Source of the DNA: Cyclospora cayetanensis | Taxonomy: Eukaryota > Apicomplexa > Conoidasida > Eucoccidiorida > Eimeriidae | Reading direction: 5' to 3' | DNA: 64,000 nt | Assembly: GCF_002999335.1 (NCBI RefSeq) | Contig: NW_020312181.1 | Location: 124,001-188,000, forward strand | Shown: positions 11,967 to 23,970 of the stretch, piece after piece | Layout of the letters: each line of letters begins with the position of its first letter | How positions within the stretch are numbered: position 1 is the stretch's first letter | Made by a program: the position numbers and the translations under genes | The notes under the pieces: generated by a model | Told to the model about the DNA's origin: nothing | The model's database searches: none | Seen by the model: only the letters and a program-made list of their open reading frames with translations

Positions 11967-14900
11967 ATGCTCGTTCAGTTGAGGCTAAAGCGGTTGTCGG
12001 CCATTTTCTGGCACCAGAGGAACCAGGGCGTTTGCCGCCTCCAGGCAAGTGCAGCATCTACAATAGGTACCCGCCCAGCAGCGAGATTGCACGTACCTCC
12101 GTATCTCAGAGCGAGTCGCGCCGAAGTCAACAGAACGGGCCACATGGCAAACCCTTGTCGCATGCATCTCTTCCGTGTTGTCACAGATGCTCAGCTATTG
12201 GGAGACGTGGATGCGAGAACCATGCAGTCTCATATTGTTGCCATGCAAGACCCTGCTGGCTACTGCAGTTCTACAGAAAACGTCCAAACGCATTTCTGCG
12301 TAATCTTACGAGAATATGCTGCAGCGTGTCTTGCATTAGAACAACTCGGTGCGTCCCAGGGCAGCTTCAGAGCTCCGAAGCAGGGAATCCCCACGGGCAG
12401 CGGCACGTCTTTCCTCCTCGTACGTCTGGTGCCTTAGTTACACGGACAGAGTGGCATATAAATTTTCAAAAAGGTGAAATGCGGCTGAGCAGAGGGGCAA
12501 CAGTGTCACATCCAGTCCTTGAAGGATCGCAAGCAAGCAAAACGCCAACAGGACCGCGCAGCAGCCAAGGAATCAGCACTCAAACGTCCTGGTAAGGCCC
12601 GATTCAGTCAAAGGGCTTGTAAAAAAGAGAGCAAAAACCTGAGAATTTACACCAAAGGCTCTGCTGTATGTGAAGTGTCTAATCATGTGGCAGCAAACAC
12701 GAATCACACGTACATGCACCAAGGGGAGCCCCTGCATTCTCATTTTGTCGAGCCAATCAGTTCAGTAACATTGTGAACCGTATTAGGTGCTGCGACGGTT
12801 GTATCTGTTAGGTAAGCGCCGTAGCAAAAAGAGCGGCAAGAAGGGTTCTAGAACACAGGAACCAGTGATACTGGAGGAAACAAGCTTGGTTGAGTTGCCC
12901 TCGCCTGAAGAGCAAGAAGCTCGGTGGAAGGAACTCACTGAAGAGCGTGAGCGGCACATTCGTGTAGCAAGAGAAAACGAAGGAAGTGGAGCAAATGGTA
13001 AGCCCATGTAACGCATGTTTCTGCATGAAAAGGCAAACTATATTCGCATCAAGGAAGCGGACAGCTGGCCTCCCGTGGTCGCAGAGTATTACTTTTGCAC
13101 CATACGACACTCTGGCCATTGCAGGTGCTGACTCAGGACTAAGCGAGCGGCTGCAGCAAATACTGGACGGTAAACAATCACTATACTTACAGCTACCATA
13201 AATATGCCACAACGGAGGTCTCAAGCCGAAAGGAACGTGGGCGAGTCGCTGGTTGAGGCGCATGATTTCGTGTGGCTTTGCTACAGAGTAAGGAATTGGC
13301 ATGTGTGTGTGTATGTGTTGCTTCTCGTGGTTGTGCAGCTTCGGCTTATTTGCAATCGGGCAGTAAGTTCATCCCTCCAGCTCATCTCCGAAAATTCTAT
13401 GTGGCTTGCTGAGGTAACGTCTTGGATTTCGCTGCCTCGACACACCGCCCGTTGGCCGCGAGCCTTCCTGTCTTTGCTGCTTAGGCCTGCTACTTACTGG
13501 AATGGCTAAAGAGATCCTGGGATCAAAAATTTCGAGTGCCGGTGCGCTGCCTGAAGGCGCGTCCATGGATTTTGATCCAGGCTTCATTGAGGGGATTTTG
13601 AGGTCTGTCCTCGTCGAGGGGACTGCTTACGCCCAGCCATTGGCCCCATTCTGTGTATCTTTCATTGAAAATGCCCTCATGAGCATTAATTCAAGGAAAA
13701 AAGGGCCCGAAGAGGCCGGCGCAGCCGCCTTTCTTCTTCTGACATCCCTGGATGCGCTAGTCTGTACTACTGCGAAGCTCAAAGCTACCGTCAGTGCTGC
13801 CCACCCCAGCGCCCGAGCATCTGACATTAGTGCGCTGGTCAAGCAAGACGCATTGAGCGGAAGACTTGATACTATTCCGGATGATATAGCGAGTCAGATT
13901 GTGGATCTCGTGCTCTCGATCATTGACCGTACGTTCAAATATGACATCCTTCAGTGCAAATAAGTTTTCCACAAAACTCTGGGCTCTGCAGAATGTGTAA
14001 AAATTAACAAGCACTCCTCATACTAGAAGAGGTGTTCGATTTACCTCCACACTACAACAAAGCAAGCATGGGGATACCTGAGAGCTACGCTTGTGCTCTT
14101 GGTATATGCAATTTGCGCCCTTGTGTGCTCATTGCTCTCAGATCCAGAACATATCACCGGTAGGTGCATAGCCAATGAGCTACGCAGCAGTCCCCACTTT
14201 CTAACAAACCAGCCAGCTCAGCATACATCCAGCCTCTCATCTGTAGGTTGTGGCGCAAACTACAAGCTATGCTCAAGGCGAGGGCCCACATTGATGCTTT
14301 TTCTTGTCATTCTTATGATGCAGTTGTGAAGTATACTAGGGCACAACAGGGACAGGGAGCAGCCGAGGACAAAGCAGCGCAAATTTCCGTTGAGAGAAAG
14401 CCTTCAACGGTATTAAATACCTGCATCTTCAGCGCTAGCGTCAGAACAGCGGCCCTAGTCATTTCTTCTGTGTCAAGCACCACGGGCAAGTCGCCTTCCA
14501 CAAGTGCTTTTGTATGTGGGTTATGGTGGTGGTGTGATCCAGGAAGGACCTGCGGGAGTGTCTTCGCCTGGTGGTCAGGCAGGTAAGATCTCTAGATCTC
14601 CCTTTAACAATCATGTGCTACCGATTTAAAAAAAAACAAGCAGGGATCCGTATTGGGGAGGGCCTCACTACCAGCGGCATCACGTCTTCCCAATATACCC
14701 CAAGCGCCCCTGGACCCCGTCATCGCAGTGCCTGCATTGTGCAAGGGCAGCCGATTTTAGGTAGTGCCTGTATGCACGGTATACAAGAAACAATTTTTAT
14801 CTCTGTGCATCCCGTGCGCAACACAGAGGGCCAGACTGGTCAGGCATCAGGCATAGCGCAAGGTAGCCCCTCTACACAGCAAGGATCTACAGGCACTCAT

Positions 14901-17900
14901 TATGACCTCGAAACTCCAGGAACTAGCCAGACGGGCGCTGGAACGTTGCCCCATGCGTCAGTGGATGTAACGCCCAAAAGCGTTTTTGCACTGAGGTTTG
15001 GAAAGGGGGGGATGGAATATGTGGATTCAGGGAAAGTCAACCTGGCACAAGTCACAGTTCCAGGCCTTTCAGGCACAACCGTGCCTCTAACCAGCCTTCC
15101 TGTCTTCCAGGATAAGGATCAGCAGCCTAAATACGGCGTACATTTCCACGACATTCAAACGGTAACACCTTTGCGGCCACACCGTCTAGCACCTGACAAG
15201 CCCTACCCACATTAGTCAGGTATCATGGCACAACCAATATCTCAATTGCTTGGTTTATTTCGTTCAGGATTACATCCTTGGCAACAGGGGGACAAAGAAT
15301 GACATATGTATAACGGACGCGATGGTGTTACCTACCGGTGGCGATTCATATACCCCCGGAGAAGGTCCCCCCCAATCTCTAGCTGCTCTTGCAGCCTCCG
15401 CAGTAGAGCGGTGGTCTCTACGGAAGATGCATGAGGCTACCCATGGAACCGTCACCCTATTCCGCGATAATAACACCATCGAACAGCATGTTCAAAGACT
15501 GCGTGAGCAAAGCCCTTACCTGTACATGCCGCTAGGAAACCAGCAAATTTAGGAGGTTTGGAATCGAGCCTGGAAACTTTTTGCAATACCAGCAAAGCTA
15601 TAGCACTCTATACTTTTTCAGGAGTGGTCTTCGCACCTTGTGAACACCCCATGCTTATCCTGAAGTGATGGTCTAAGGATGGTTGTTGGCACTTTCTTGT
15701 TGCGCATGTGGTTTGCCTTGTGGGCTTAGTAACGAAGCATCATGCGAACATCGCAGATGCCACCACTCCTGCGCCCTCATTTAACACTTTAACGAGCAGC
15801 GGTTGCAAATCATATTCTGATGAAGCTCGTCGTCTATTTTACGAGTACTATGCCTCCGCACAGCTATTCTGGTCGGTAAAGGGCAACGAGCGGGCACACG
15901 GAAAACTCCGGTTTCGCGCTCAGCTCCTTCAAGCAAAAGGTACGTTATTCAACAGCTTTAGGGCCTTCACTGCAGGTCGCGTGTACCAGAAATAATTGGC
16001 AACTTGCTGAGCGTCTACCATAATGCGTTTCAGGGATCATCCCAGTGGTGCCTGCGGAATGTGACAATGTGCTTAGTGAAGCTTTGAAGAAGATTCAGTA
16101 CATCATCCACGATGGCAAGTTTTTTCGTAGAATCTTCTTACTCCAAGACCTATCGTAGTGTAATCGGAATTGCATTGGCAGAGCACGTATCTCCGCCAGA
16201 TCGCCGTGTCTGCATAAACAATGGCCAAAGGCACGTCAATGCGTTTTGCCGTGTATCCTGTGCAGGAGATGGGAAGGGGAAAAAAGGCAAGCAGCCACCT
16301 TATGTGCGAGGAACACAAGGCATCAGAGCGATCTACCGGTGAAGAGAGACTCTTGCTTCCTGTAAATGGTGGCATGTGGACGTTTTCTGTCACTGCTTCA
16401 GCTGTAAAATATGGATTCCTGGACGTCTGCGGAAAAGACTGCTATAACAAGCCAAAGTCTAAACGGGGAGATGGTAAGCCAAAAGCTATCTATGGCCTTC
16501 TCCCTGCAGTAGCCCTTTTCAGCTGCTTCATGCCGAGTTTGCTGCCGCTAGCAGTTCCACGCTTTTTTCTTTACATCAGTAGACTAGTTCCTTCAATCAC
16601 CGGAATATTTAATTGAGGTAACCACGACCAGCTGCGGCACAACAGCCACGCCAACTCGCAACGATCAGTCATCATAAAATCTACTTACTTTTATATGTGG
16701 GATGATGCTGCAATATTCAGTGATGGCTAGTTCCATCTACTCAATGGACTACACCTTGACAAAGCTTAATAGCATGGCCTTCCGTGGTCTCACACTCGGC
16801 GCCGCTTTCTTTGGTGGCCTCCAATGCACTACCCTTTCAGTATGTCTTTCACAGATGTTAAAGGACGAAATGGGCACAATATCCTTAAGAAGTAAATTTA
16901 CTCAATTGAAAAATGCATATTTCTGTGCTCGGCTGTCGTGCAGGGCCACGCGGAGCAAAACGAAAAGTACCGAGTGGCTCACTTATCAGTTTTGAATTCC
17001 TGGATGGACAAAGGCAAAAAAGTCAAGGAGCTATCGGCGGGCATAACTTCAGAAATCGAAACCTATGCACTAGGACTGGAACGATACGTAAACATCCTCC
17101 TTGAGCACTCCGAAACGCAAGGGCTATTCAGTCTTGCAGCACATTCGTGGGTGCAAATGCGTGGCATTTATAACGCGGCAGAGGGCTACCTGCCTGGCAA
17201 GGGGGATACGATATCTAAAAGGAACAAACAACTAGCTGCCATTTTCGCCAAGCTTTGGTACGAGATGGACCTTGGTATCCGACAACCAGCGCATTCTGTT
17301 CTCAAGCCCTTTCCTGCAATGCTAGCTTCTGTGACGCTCCAAGTTGGTGAGTCCCCATTTTAATGATTGTGTTTTATTTTATTGCGACCAACTCCGTTTC
17401 ATAAGATAACAGACGCCCAAATATATCTTTGCAGCCAACGATTAAAAGTATGAGTTTGTGTTGAAAGCTGTAATGCGCACTTGGCCCTCCACAACGCCCC
17501 TCAGCAAAGAAGTATCCGGATGTCATACTCTGTGTGACTCATGCGCAGCTTTCTTCCTGCATAGCGTTGTTGAAGGGTTCAAGAACAGCATTTGGAGGCG
17601 CATGGGAGCAGCAGTTAAATCGTTCTTCGCGGGTATCTTCCGGAAAAACAAAAAGATGAAGGCTCCGTCGTCTTGGGGTCAAATCCAGTCGAGGGCGCAT
17701 GCGCGGCAGCGGACAGATGCAGAGGGCTTCCAAGGTGCTCTGAGTGCAATAAACCAGCTTGCGAAGATGTTCCATAAGAGATTCTTGGAGCCTGCTATCA
17801 CGGCAAGTGAACCCCATCCACTTTTGCCCGCGTATATCTCCTTTATACATGCTCTTGTGGCCCAGTGGATGGTTCCATTTGGAGAAAAGCTGAACATGAA

Positions 17901-20404
17901 GGATCCCACGATCTCAAAGGCCAAGAAGCTTTTCTACCACAACGTTTTCGTGCATCGTATGTTTATTAGAAAGCATCCGTATTATTAATGCCTGCTCTTT
18001 ACATAGGCCGCTTGGCTTAGCAGCTACTCGGAGCCCCACGGATGGCATCAAGGTCGTTTTTGTTGAGCTATTCAGTCACTGGGTTTATGCGACACTAGTA
18101 GACACTACACCACCAGAGAAGATGTGGTGCATGCTACGTACTTTGTTTGTCAAAAAGTTGAACATCTCGTAAATTTTACAGCTATGTGCGCTGCTCACAG
18201 CCAAAGGCTTGACGCATGTGGCCGCAGGAATCATCACGAACAGCTGCAAAGGTACGGAGAGCTTTACGATCTCACTCCCATAGAGTGTGTTATTACACCC
18301 TGGTGTGTGTTAACAAAGTCTAAGGTGGCCAAAGAAGCTGTCTTGTAATTCTGTGTGCGTGACATGCAGACCTGAAAAAAATCGATATGGGTAGAGTTAA
18401 GGCTACAGTGGAAGCGTCAGGGAAGCGTCAAAACGCCGGAAATACGATATTGAAGCATAGAAACGTTTCACTCAGACGCTCTGAGCTAGAACACCATTTA
18501 AACATCCTGCTGTCTACGTATGTCGATCCGCTCGACCTCATTCGAACAGCACAAGACCTCGCAACTCGCTGCAGTGCACAGAGCTCGGCCCTTGCCTCGG
18601 ACGAACCTCCACCACAAGAAGAGACAAAGGAAAAACGGAAGCTTCCCCAAGTTACAGTATGCATGCGTGAAACGAGCTACACACTCAACGGCTCATGACT
18701 ACTTATCGTGTCCTAACGATACCTTTATCAGTATTGAATCTTCTGAGTGACTGAAGTACAAAGCACAATACATTGCATTTATGCCTTTTTGCAGTTCAAA
18801 AAGCCACCTAAAGGAAATCCAGACGATGAGAGAGTTGTACAGATGCTCACCTCAAAGTTCGTACTTGATTCTTGGTGTTTGAAGTACAGAGGTGAGTAGG
18901 CAGTCTCAACCCAACATTTAAAGCTCTGCTTCACGAAAAGCCAATTGATATGATTAAACCATGAATTGGAATTCTCTAGCGTTTTCTGCAGATTACGTCA
19001 TGAGGGAATTAGCTTCAGTTCCTAAGACAACTGACAGCAACAAGCTCGTGCTATTCTTGGACGGGGTGCTGGACAAAACATCCGAGATCGTGCTAGTGCC
19101 AGGATCAGTGAAGACATCTTGGGTGATTAATCTCAAGTGCCCATTTATGCGGGACTTTGTTGACCCACAACTGAGGCAGAGTGCGAGGCACGAGATGTTG
19201 CAGTATGCATTATGTAAGTCCCCCTACCAGATCGTGATGATTACTGATTTGTGCTTCATATTGTATCGCCGGAGAACCATCCGAATGTCCCTTGTGCCCT
19301 GGTAAACGGAACACAGCAGCAAGAGGCAGTGTCCCATGGTGATTGCATCCATATCCTTGGATCCACTAATCCCTTGCATTTTGTATTGTGGAGCATGAAC
19401 TGTTGTGTAGCGCGCATGAGCGCCTTCCAGCGTGTAGCTGGCAAGCTGCGGGCCATTAAAAATTGGTTTTCAAAGAAATTTACATGGAGGAGGAAGAATC
19501 GACCAGGATTAGTCGCCAACAATGAATGGGCAGTGATACACGCGGGTACGGGATTATGGGATCCTGTTAGACAGCGTTTCGAACATACATTGACCTTCCG
19601 TCCCGAAGAAATGAGCTGCGGTGAGCCGAAAAAAGTCTTCCGCCGTCTCTTGCAAAGACTTCCAATGCCTTTAAACTGAAATTTTTGCATTTTACTGGCA
19701 AGCAAGCAAAGCTGTAATGGAGAGTGCTACCTGATTCGCCACAGGAAATACACCGGGACACAAGAACCCCATAGACTTTCAACATGGGCAGTTCATTTTC
19801 GGAAGTTCAAGTCCAGCAGCAGGTACAGCCAAGCCATATCGCGGGCCTGTACCTTCCTCGAATACACCGCGAACTGAGCTGTGCGTAAAAGATTATTTCT
19901 CGCTTGAGGCATGCTAAGAGGTAAACACTTTTACATTCTCTGACTGCAATTAAATTGCGTTATTTGGGCAGAGGCTAACGCGATTTTGTGTTACAACGAA
20001 AATAGGCAATGCTGGGCCACCCCACGAGCCCTTATGTTCAAAGGATCCACCGAACGTAAGTAACTCTCGACGTAGCTCCTCTCTTTCCCATAGCTCTTCC
20101 TGCAGCAGCAAAAAACCTTTATATGGTTGTCTGTCCCCTTAAAAATTTCGCGCTTACTTTTGGAACCCCGGCGTTCTCCTCAGCTCCTGTCCAGCGTTTC
20201 GAAGCACCAAGTGGTCCGTGGTACAGTCGTCTGCCTGACGCCGTTCAGCAACAATCCGGTGCGTCCGCTACCTCAGCCGAACATAAGAGCTTGACAGTCT
20301 TTATGGTAACCTAGACAACAGCACTGCAAGCTAGTGTCTCTTATTGATTTTGCTGCGGCAGCATTGTTCTTGTTGCAGGGACGAAAGAGCCGTAACGAGC
20401 GCTA
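11967..20404 (+). CDS. Large multi-exon gene of unrecognised function
   Basis: Many short exons separated by introns of roughly 60-250 bases with good GTAAG-type donors and CAG acceptors. Exons I can join in phase include 12812-12997 to 13125-13169, an exon ending at 15161 to one starting at 15268, and 15757-15939 to 16034-16114. Others are about 13500-13927, 14250-14580, 16946-17347, 17458-17957, 18020-18160, 18369-18660, 18796-18890, 18992-19214 and 19330-19679. Further small exons probably run to a stop near 20404. Visible features are a basic Lys/Arg/Glu-rich segment near 12520-12990, a helical segment EQNEKYRVAHL onward (17000-17340), a basic patch FFAGIFRKNKK near 17630, and a hydrophobic stretch around 18180-18230 that could span a membrane. 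CAG-type repeats are absent. I considered rhoptry-neck and other secreted coccidian proteins but recognise no domain. The first exon and several borders are unresolved. Confidence 0.6.
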
Positions 20405-21327
20405 AGATAGCTTGATATTGGCAACCCACTAGGCGCTACTGAGTTGGGCACAGCCGGGCTAAAAGAATTTCACGAATCTGCAAATGAGCAAATAGGCTCT
20501 GCAGCAAAGGGAATAGTGCCGGTCCTCCATCGCCCAGCGGCTCAATGTTCACCACATGCCACTGGCCGGCAACGAATATACTTTTGCAGCACCGCCCTCC
20601 ACAGCGAACTGGCGGGCATCTATGACCCTTTCGCGGGTGTCGACACTTACACAGAACCTTAAGGACTGTCATCTGCATTCCTACCCCTCCTTTGCCCACT
20701 GCGGCATGCGCAGATCCCTGTAGTCTTCCTTGTACCATCGAGAGCTTCAACGTAGTTCGGCCTCTGAAAATACTCTGCTGAAAGAGCAGCTAGGCATTAG
20801 TTAAATGATTAAGGAGTAAAACAGAATATAAAGATTATTCTGACGTACTGCTTGTTCGCTCAGTAGAGGAAATACACCCTAATATGGCAGCACTAGATAG
20901 TGTCGCACCGTCAGGCTGCACCCAAGCGTCGTAGACGGTTGCGTATTCATACTACGCTTCGCCTTCTCCACCACAGGGGCACATCTTTTTGAGAAGTTCC
21001 ACAAATACGTAGCAAGCATGCTGTGGCTCGCCTCGCCAAAAAAATACATCGAATATTCCTGCTGTCTGCACTGGTCTGATGTCAGGACTACAGCTCTTCA
21101 TATTCAGGGCTTTTCCGGCGAGGACCAGGTGATTCGCACGGGTGAACTTCACATATAGTGCGTAAGCGGGGCCAGGACAATAAACCACTTTCCATGCGCA
21201 ACATTTCCTCCACCCATCAAAACAAATCGTCAGACCTCGAAACCATTCGGCACTCGATCTTTAAGCCTCCCCCAGGCGTGCATCGCCTGCACAGGCAGTG
21301 GTACGTTGCGACAAGAACTGCAGGCGA
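20405..21327. other. Mostly non-coding; one possible minus-strand exon at 20952-21188
   Basis: The minus strand at 20952-21188 reads about 75 residues with protein-like composition (for example FDVFFWRGEPQHACYVFVEL) and ends in a stop. I found no start and no convincing acceptor in phase. It could be the last exon of a gene whose other exons I cannot see. The rest shows nothing I can support. Confidence 0.3.
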
Positions 21328-22090
21328 TTAGCCGCTGCCAAAGCTCTGACGAATCTTCCCCACGATGTGAAGCATTACCACCACTCCCATGAACACCAAG
21401 GCCATGATCAGCACGGCCTGTGGTCCACTGAGCGCAAAAATACAAAAAGACATACTCAAGCGCGAATAACTATCCAGAAAATTTATTGCTTGAAGATTTG
21501 AGGTGCTCAAGCTACCGGCTTAGTAACTGATTCAACACAAACGCTCCGGAAAGCGGCGCAGCTTCAGCTAAAGCGTCAAGCGTCCACCTGTGCGTACATG
21601 CGCAATCCTGGAGCATCCTCTGTATAAAACTTCAAGATGCCCTGATTCGCTGCTGCGGCATGCGCACGAGGGCGGCTCGCTGCTGCGCTGCTAGCGCTGG
21701 ACGATGCACTCTTAGAAGTGACCCGCTTGCTGCACACCCAAGCGTGCAGAGAGGTGCCGATAAAATAAAGGGATTCAACAAGGGCATGCAAACGCCAAGA
21801 CTCAAATGTGCTGAGCTCCTGGCACCAGCAGGGTGTACACTATGACTAATGCTCTAAATGTATCAAGGCAAGGACAGCTAAATTAAGGTATCACAACACA
21901 TAGGCTAGTCTGTGTCACCACAGGTCTCAGGACGCGCCTCACCGAGCAGCAGCCACACGAGAGCCGCCGACGTTTGTCTGGGAGGACTGAGCACTGAAGG
22001 AATTTGTGCCCTGCAGACGCAAAACTCAGACACGGACGTTTCGCGGAATCCAGTTGCACACGCAACAACCAATGGTAGGAGTAGCTGCAT
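21328..22090 (-). CDS. Possible small single-pass membrane protein
   Basis: Reading the minus strand, an ATG at 22090 opens a hydrophobic leader MQLLLPLVVACATG that resembles a signal peptide, with a GTGAGG donor just below 21943. A second exon near 21600-21740 encodes an Ala/Ser-rich stretch and ILKFYTEDAPGLR, with a GTACGC donor. A last exon starts after a CAG near 21441 and encodes a clear hydrophobic helix (AVLIMALVFMGVVVMLHIV), then a short basic tail and a TAA at 21328-21330. Exons two and three join in phase; exons one and two I could not join. About 130 residues are predicted. It could be a small surface or secretory-pathway protein. No family is recognised. Confidence 0.35.
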
Positions 22091-23970
22091 ATGCTTTATC
22101 GGGTAAAATAAATCCTCTGCGCGACTGAACTGAGCACTTAGGGATAATGGCAAATCATTGAGCGCCATTCAAGCAGCACGGTCGTGCCTGTTGTCCCCCA
22201 CACAGAATGCTTGCATGATTCATATACATTTCGCCAAGTTGCCATAGGAGGCATTTGCGACACTCTTTTAAGGAAACAGGGGCAGGGCACTGGGATCCAC
22301 GAGCAAAACCGTCTCACACCCCCAAAGGAGTCACACGCTCAAAAAGGCAACAGTTTCTGCCACGACATGTCCTGCTACTTTTGACAGCTTTACGTGGAGA
22401 AGAAGAGTTTTGCTCAACAAAGGAGTGATGCGCGGCTGAACAGGGAACGTATTTGTCCAGCAGGCCAGCGCCCGTGTCTCGCACTATGGAAGTGCCCATG
22501 TGGCCATGGAACGGGAATGCGATGAAAGAGCAGGAAAGAAAAAGTGCCTGGATGCTCTCTAGTGACGGCAGAAATACCATAGACGACAGATAAACATGTT
22601 AAGGAACGAGAACAGCAGCAGCAGCAAGCCATAATGATCAGCGTCCCGTGCTTACCACCATCGTGTTGTGTGCTGGAAAGACAGAATGAAGAAAGTATCT
22701 TCAATTCGTGGTTCTTCAAGAATGCCTCCACCGAGCTAAGAAACAGAAATCCTTCAATGAGGAGAACACTAAGCAGTAACGATATCAGCTTTTTCACCAG
22801 CCCCGTCGTTGCCTCTGCTGCAGCAGCAGCATACGCGGCTGCTGCAGCGGCTGCTGCCGACCGCCATATCGTGCCCTCTCTGCTAAGCAGATTGGGCCCT
22901 GTGCTTTAATTATGATAAAATTAAATAAAATTTCATGAATGCGATAGTTTTATTTCCATGAGGAGAGGCTCGTGTAGATAACAGCACTACCGCACGTACG
23001 CAGGTAACCTTTGCGTTTGCTTGTCTCCACCGAAAACTAAGACCCATTTCGATACTCTGAATCAATCCTAAAGTTTCTGGCTACAGCTCTTCATAAAATA
23101 ATATTTTTCGGATACTAATTCCGATTTTATGCTTGTTGGGCCCTCCCTCGGCCTCCCGCCTGTGCACCTGCGTAAACAGGGCCTCGTCATCCATTACTTA
23201 CCTTCCAGCAAATCAGCAGAAGGCCTCTTGAATCCGAAAGGCTGCAAGGTCTCGTAAAACTCCATAAGGTGGTGCAGCGACAACAGGGTAGACTGGCGTT
23301 AGCCTTTGTACTCAGGTTGAACAGTCAAGGTCCGAGTGCCCCCAGCCACACTAGGTAGATTCGGAAATCCGTATGTCGTAGCCAGCGGGGGCAGAAGAAC
23401 CTGATGATTGCTGGACTAAGGGTCTCTTCCCCTGACAGACGACAAACCTACTTGTACAGGTTACCCACTTTACCCACAACTGAGTAGTTAATAGTGCTAC
23501 GCCTGCCATCAACTTATTGTGTGCTGTCAGGTTACATGTTTTCAAGCGGAGAGCTTAACGTAAAGTTCCACTGGGAAAGGCATTAGCCAGCACAGAGTAT
23601 TCACGTAGTTGGCAATAGCATGCCGTGTGATGGAGAAAGTCACCCCTTTTCTCCTGCTGTTTTCTCGTTGTTTAGCGCACTGTGGCACTCGTGTACTAAT
23701 GCTTGAGGGGAAACAGAACACTACAAGCATATTTTCATACTAGAAGTACTAATCTTATACAATACACTCTATTCCTAGTGAACTGACGAACACCACTGCA
23801 CCAATGTGCGCTTCCGCTTGGTGTGGGATATTATGTTCGCTTGCTCTTTGAAAGCAACCGAGTTGGTGCTCTTGGCAGCAAATGCCGGGTGTTCCTTAAC
23901 CGATGAAGTGCCTGATATGGTTGTTCTTGGAGTGATGCTTACTGTGTAAGTGATTCCACCTTACAACAAT
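22091..23970. other. No supported gene; one hydrophobic minus-strand reading
   Basis: On the minus strand, 22656-22797 reads KKLISLLLSVLLIEGFLFL, followed by a GTAAGC donor. This looks like a leader exon, but no ATG precedes it in frame; only a GTG is present. A short CAG/CTG run lies at 22815-22860. From 22900 to 23970 the sequence is AT-richer with stops in all frames. Confidence 0.35.

Noticed and set aside
18140..18200. In-frame TAA joining two coding stretches of the 12-20 kb gene
   Set aside because: A phase-0 donor (for example CTA|GTAGAC) with the TTTTACAG acceptor removes the stop as part of a normal intron, so readthrough need not be invoked.
22656..22797. Leader-like minus-strand reading KKLISLLLSVLL with a good donor
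   Set aside because: No in-frame ATG upstream and no following exon that joins in phase. Kept only as a note in the gap entry.
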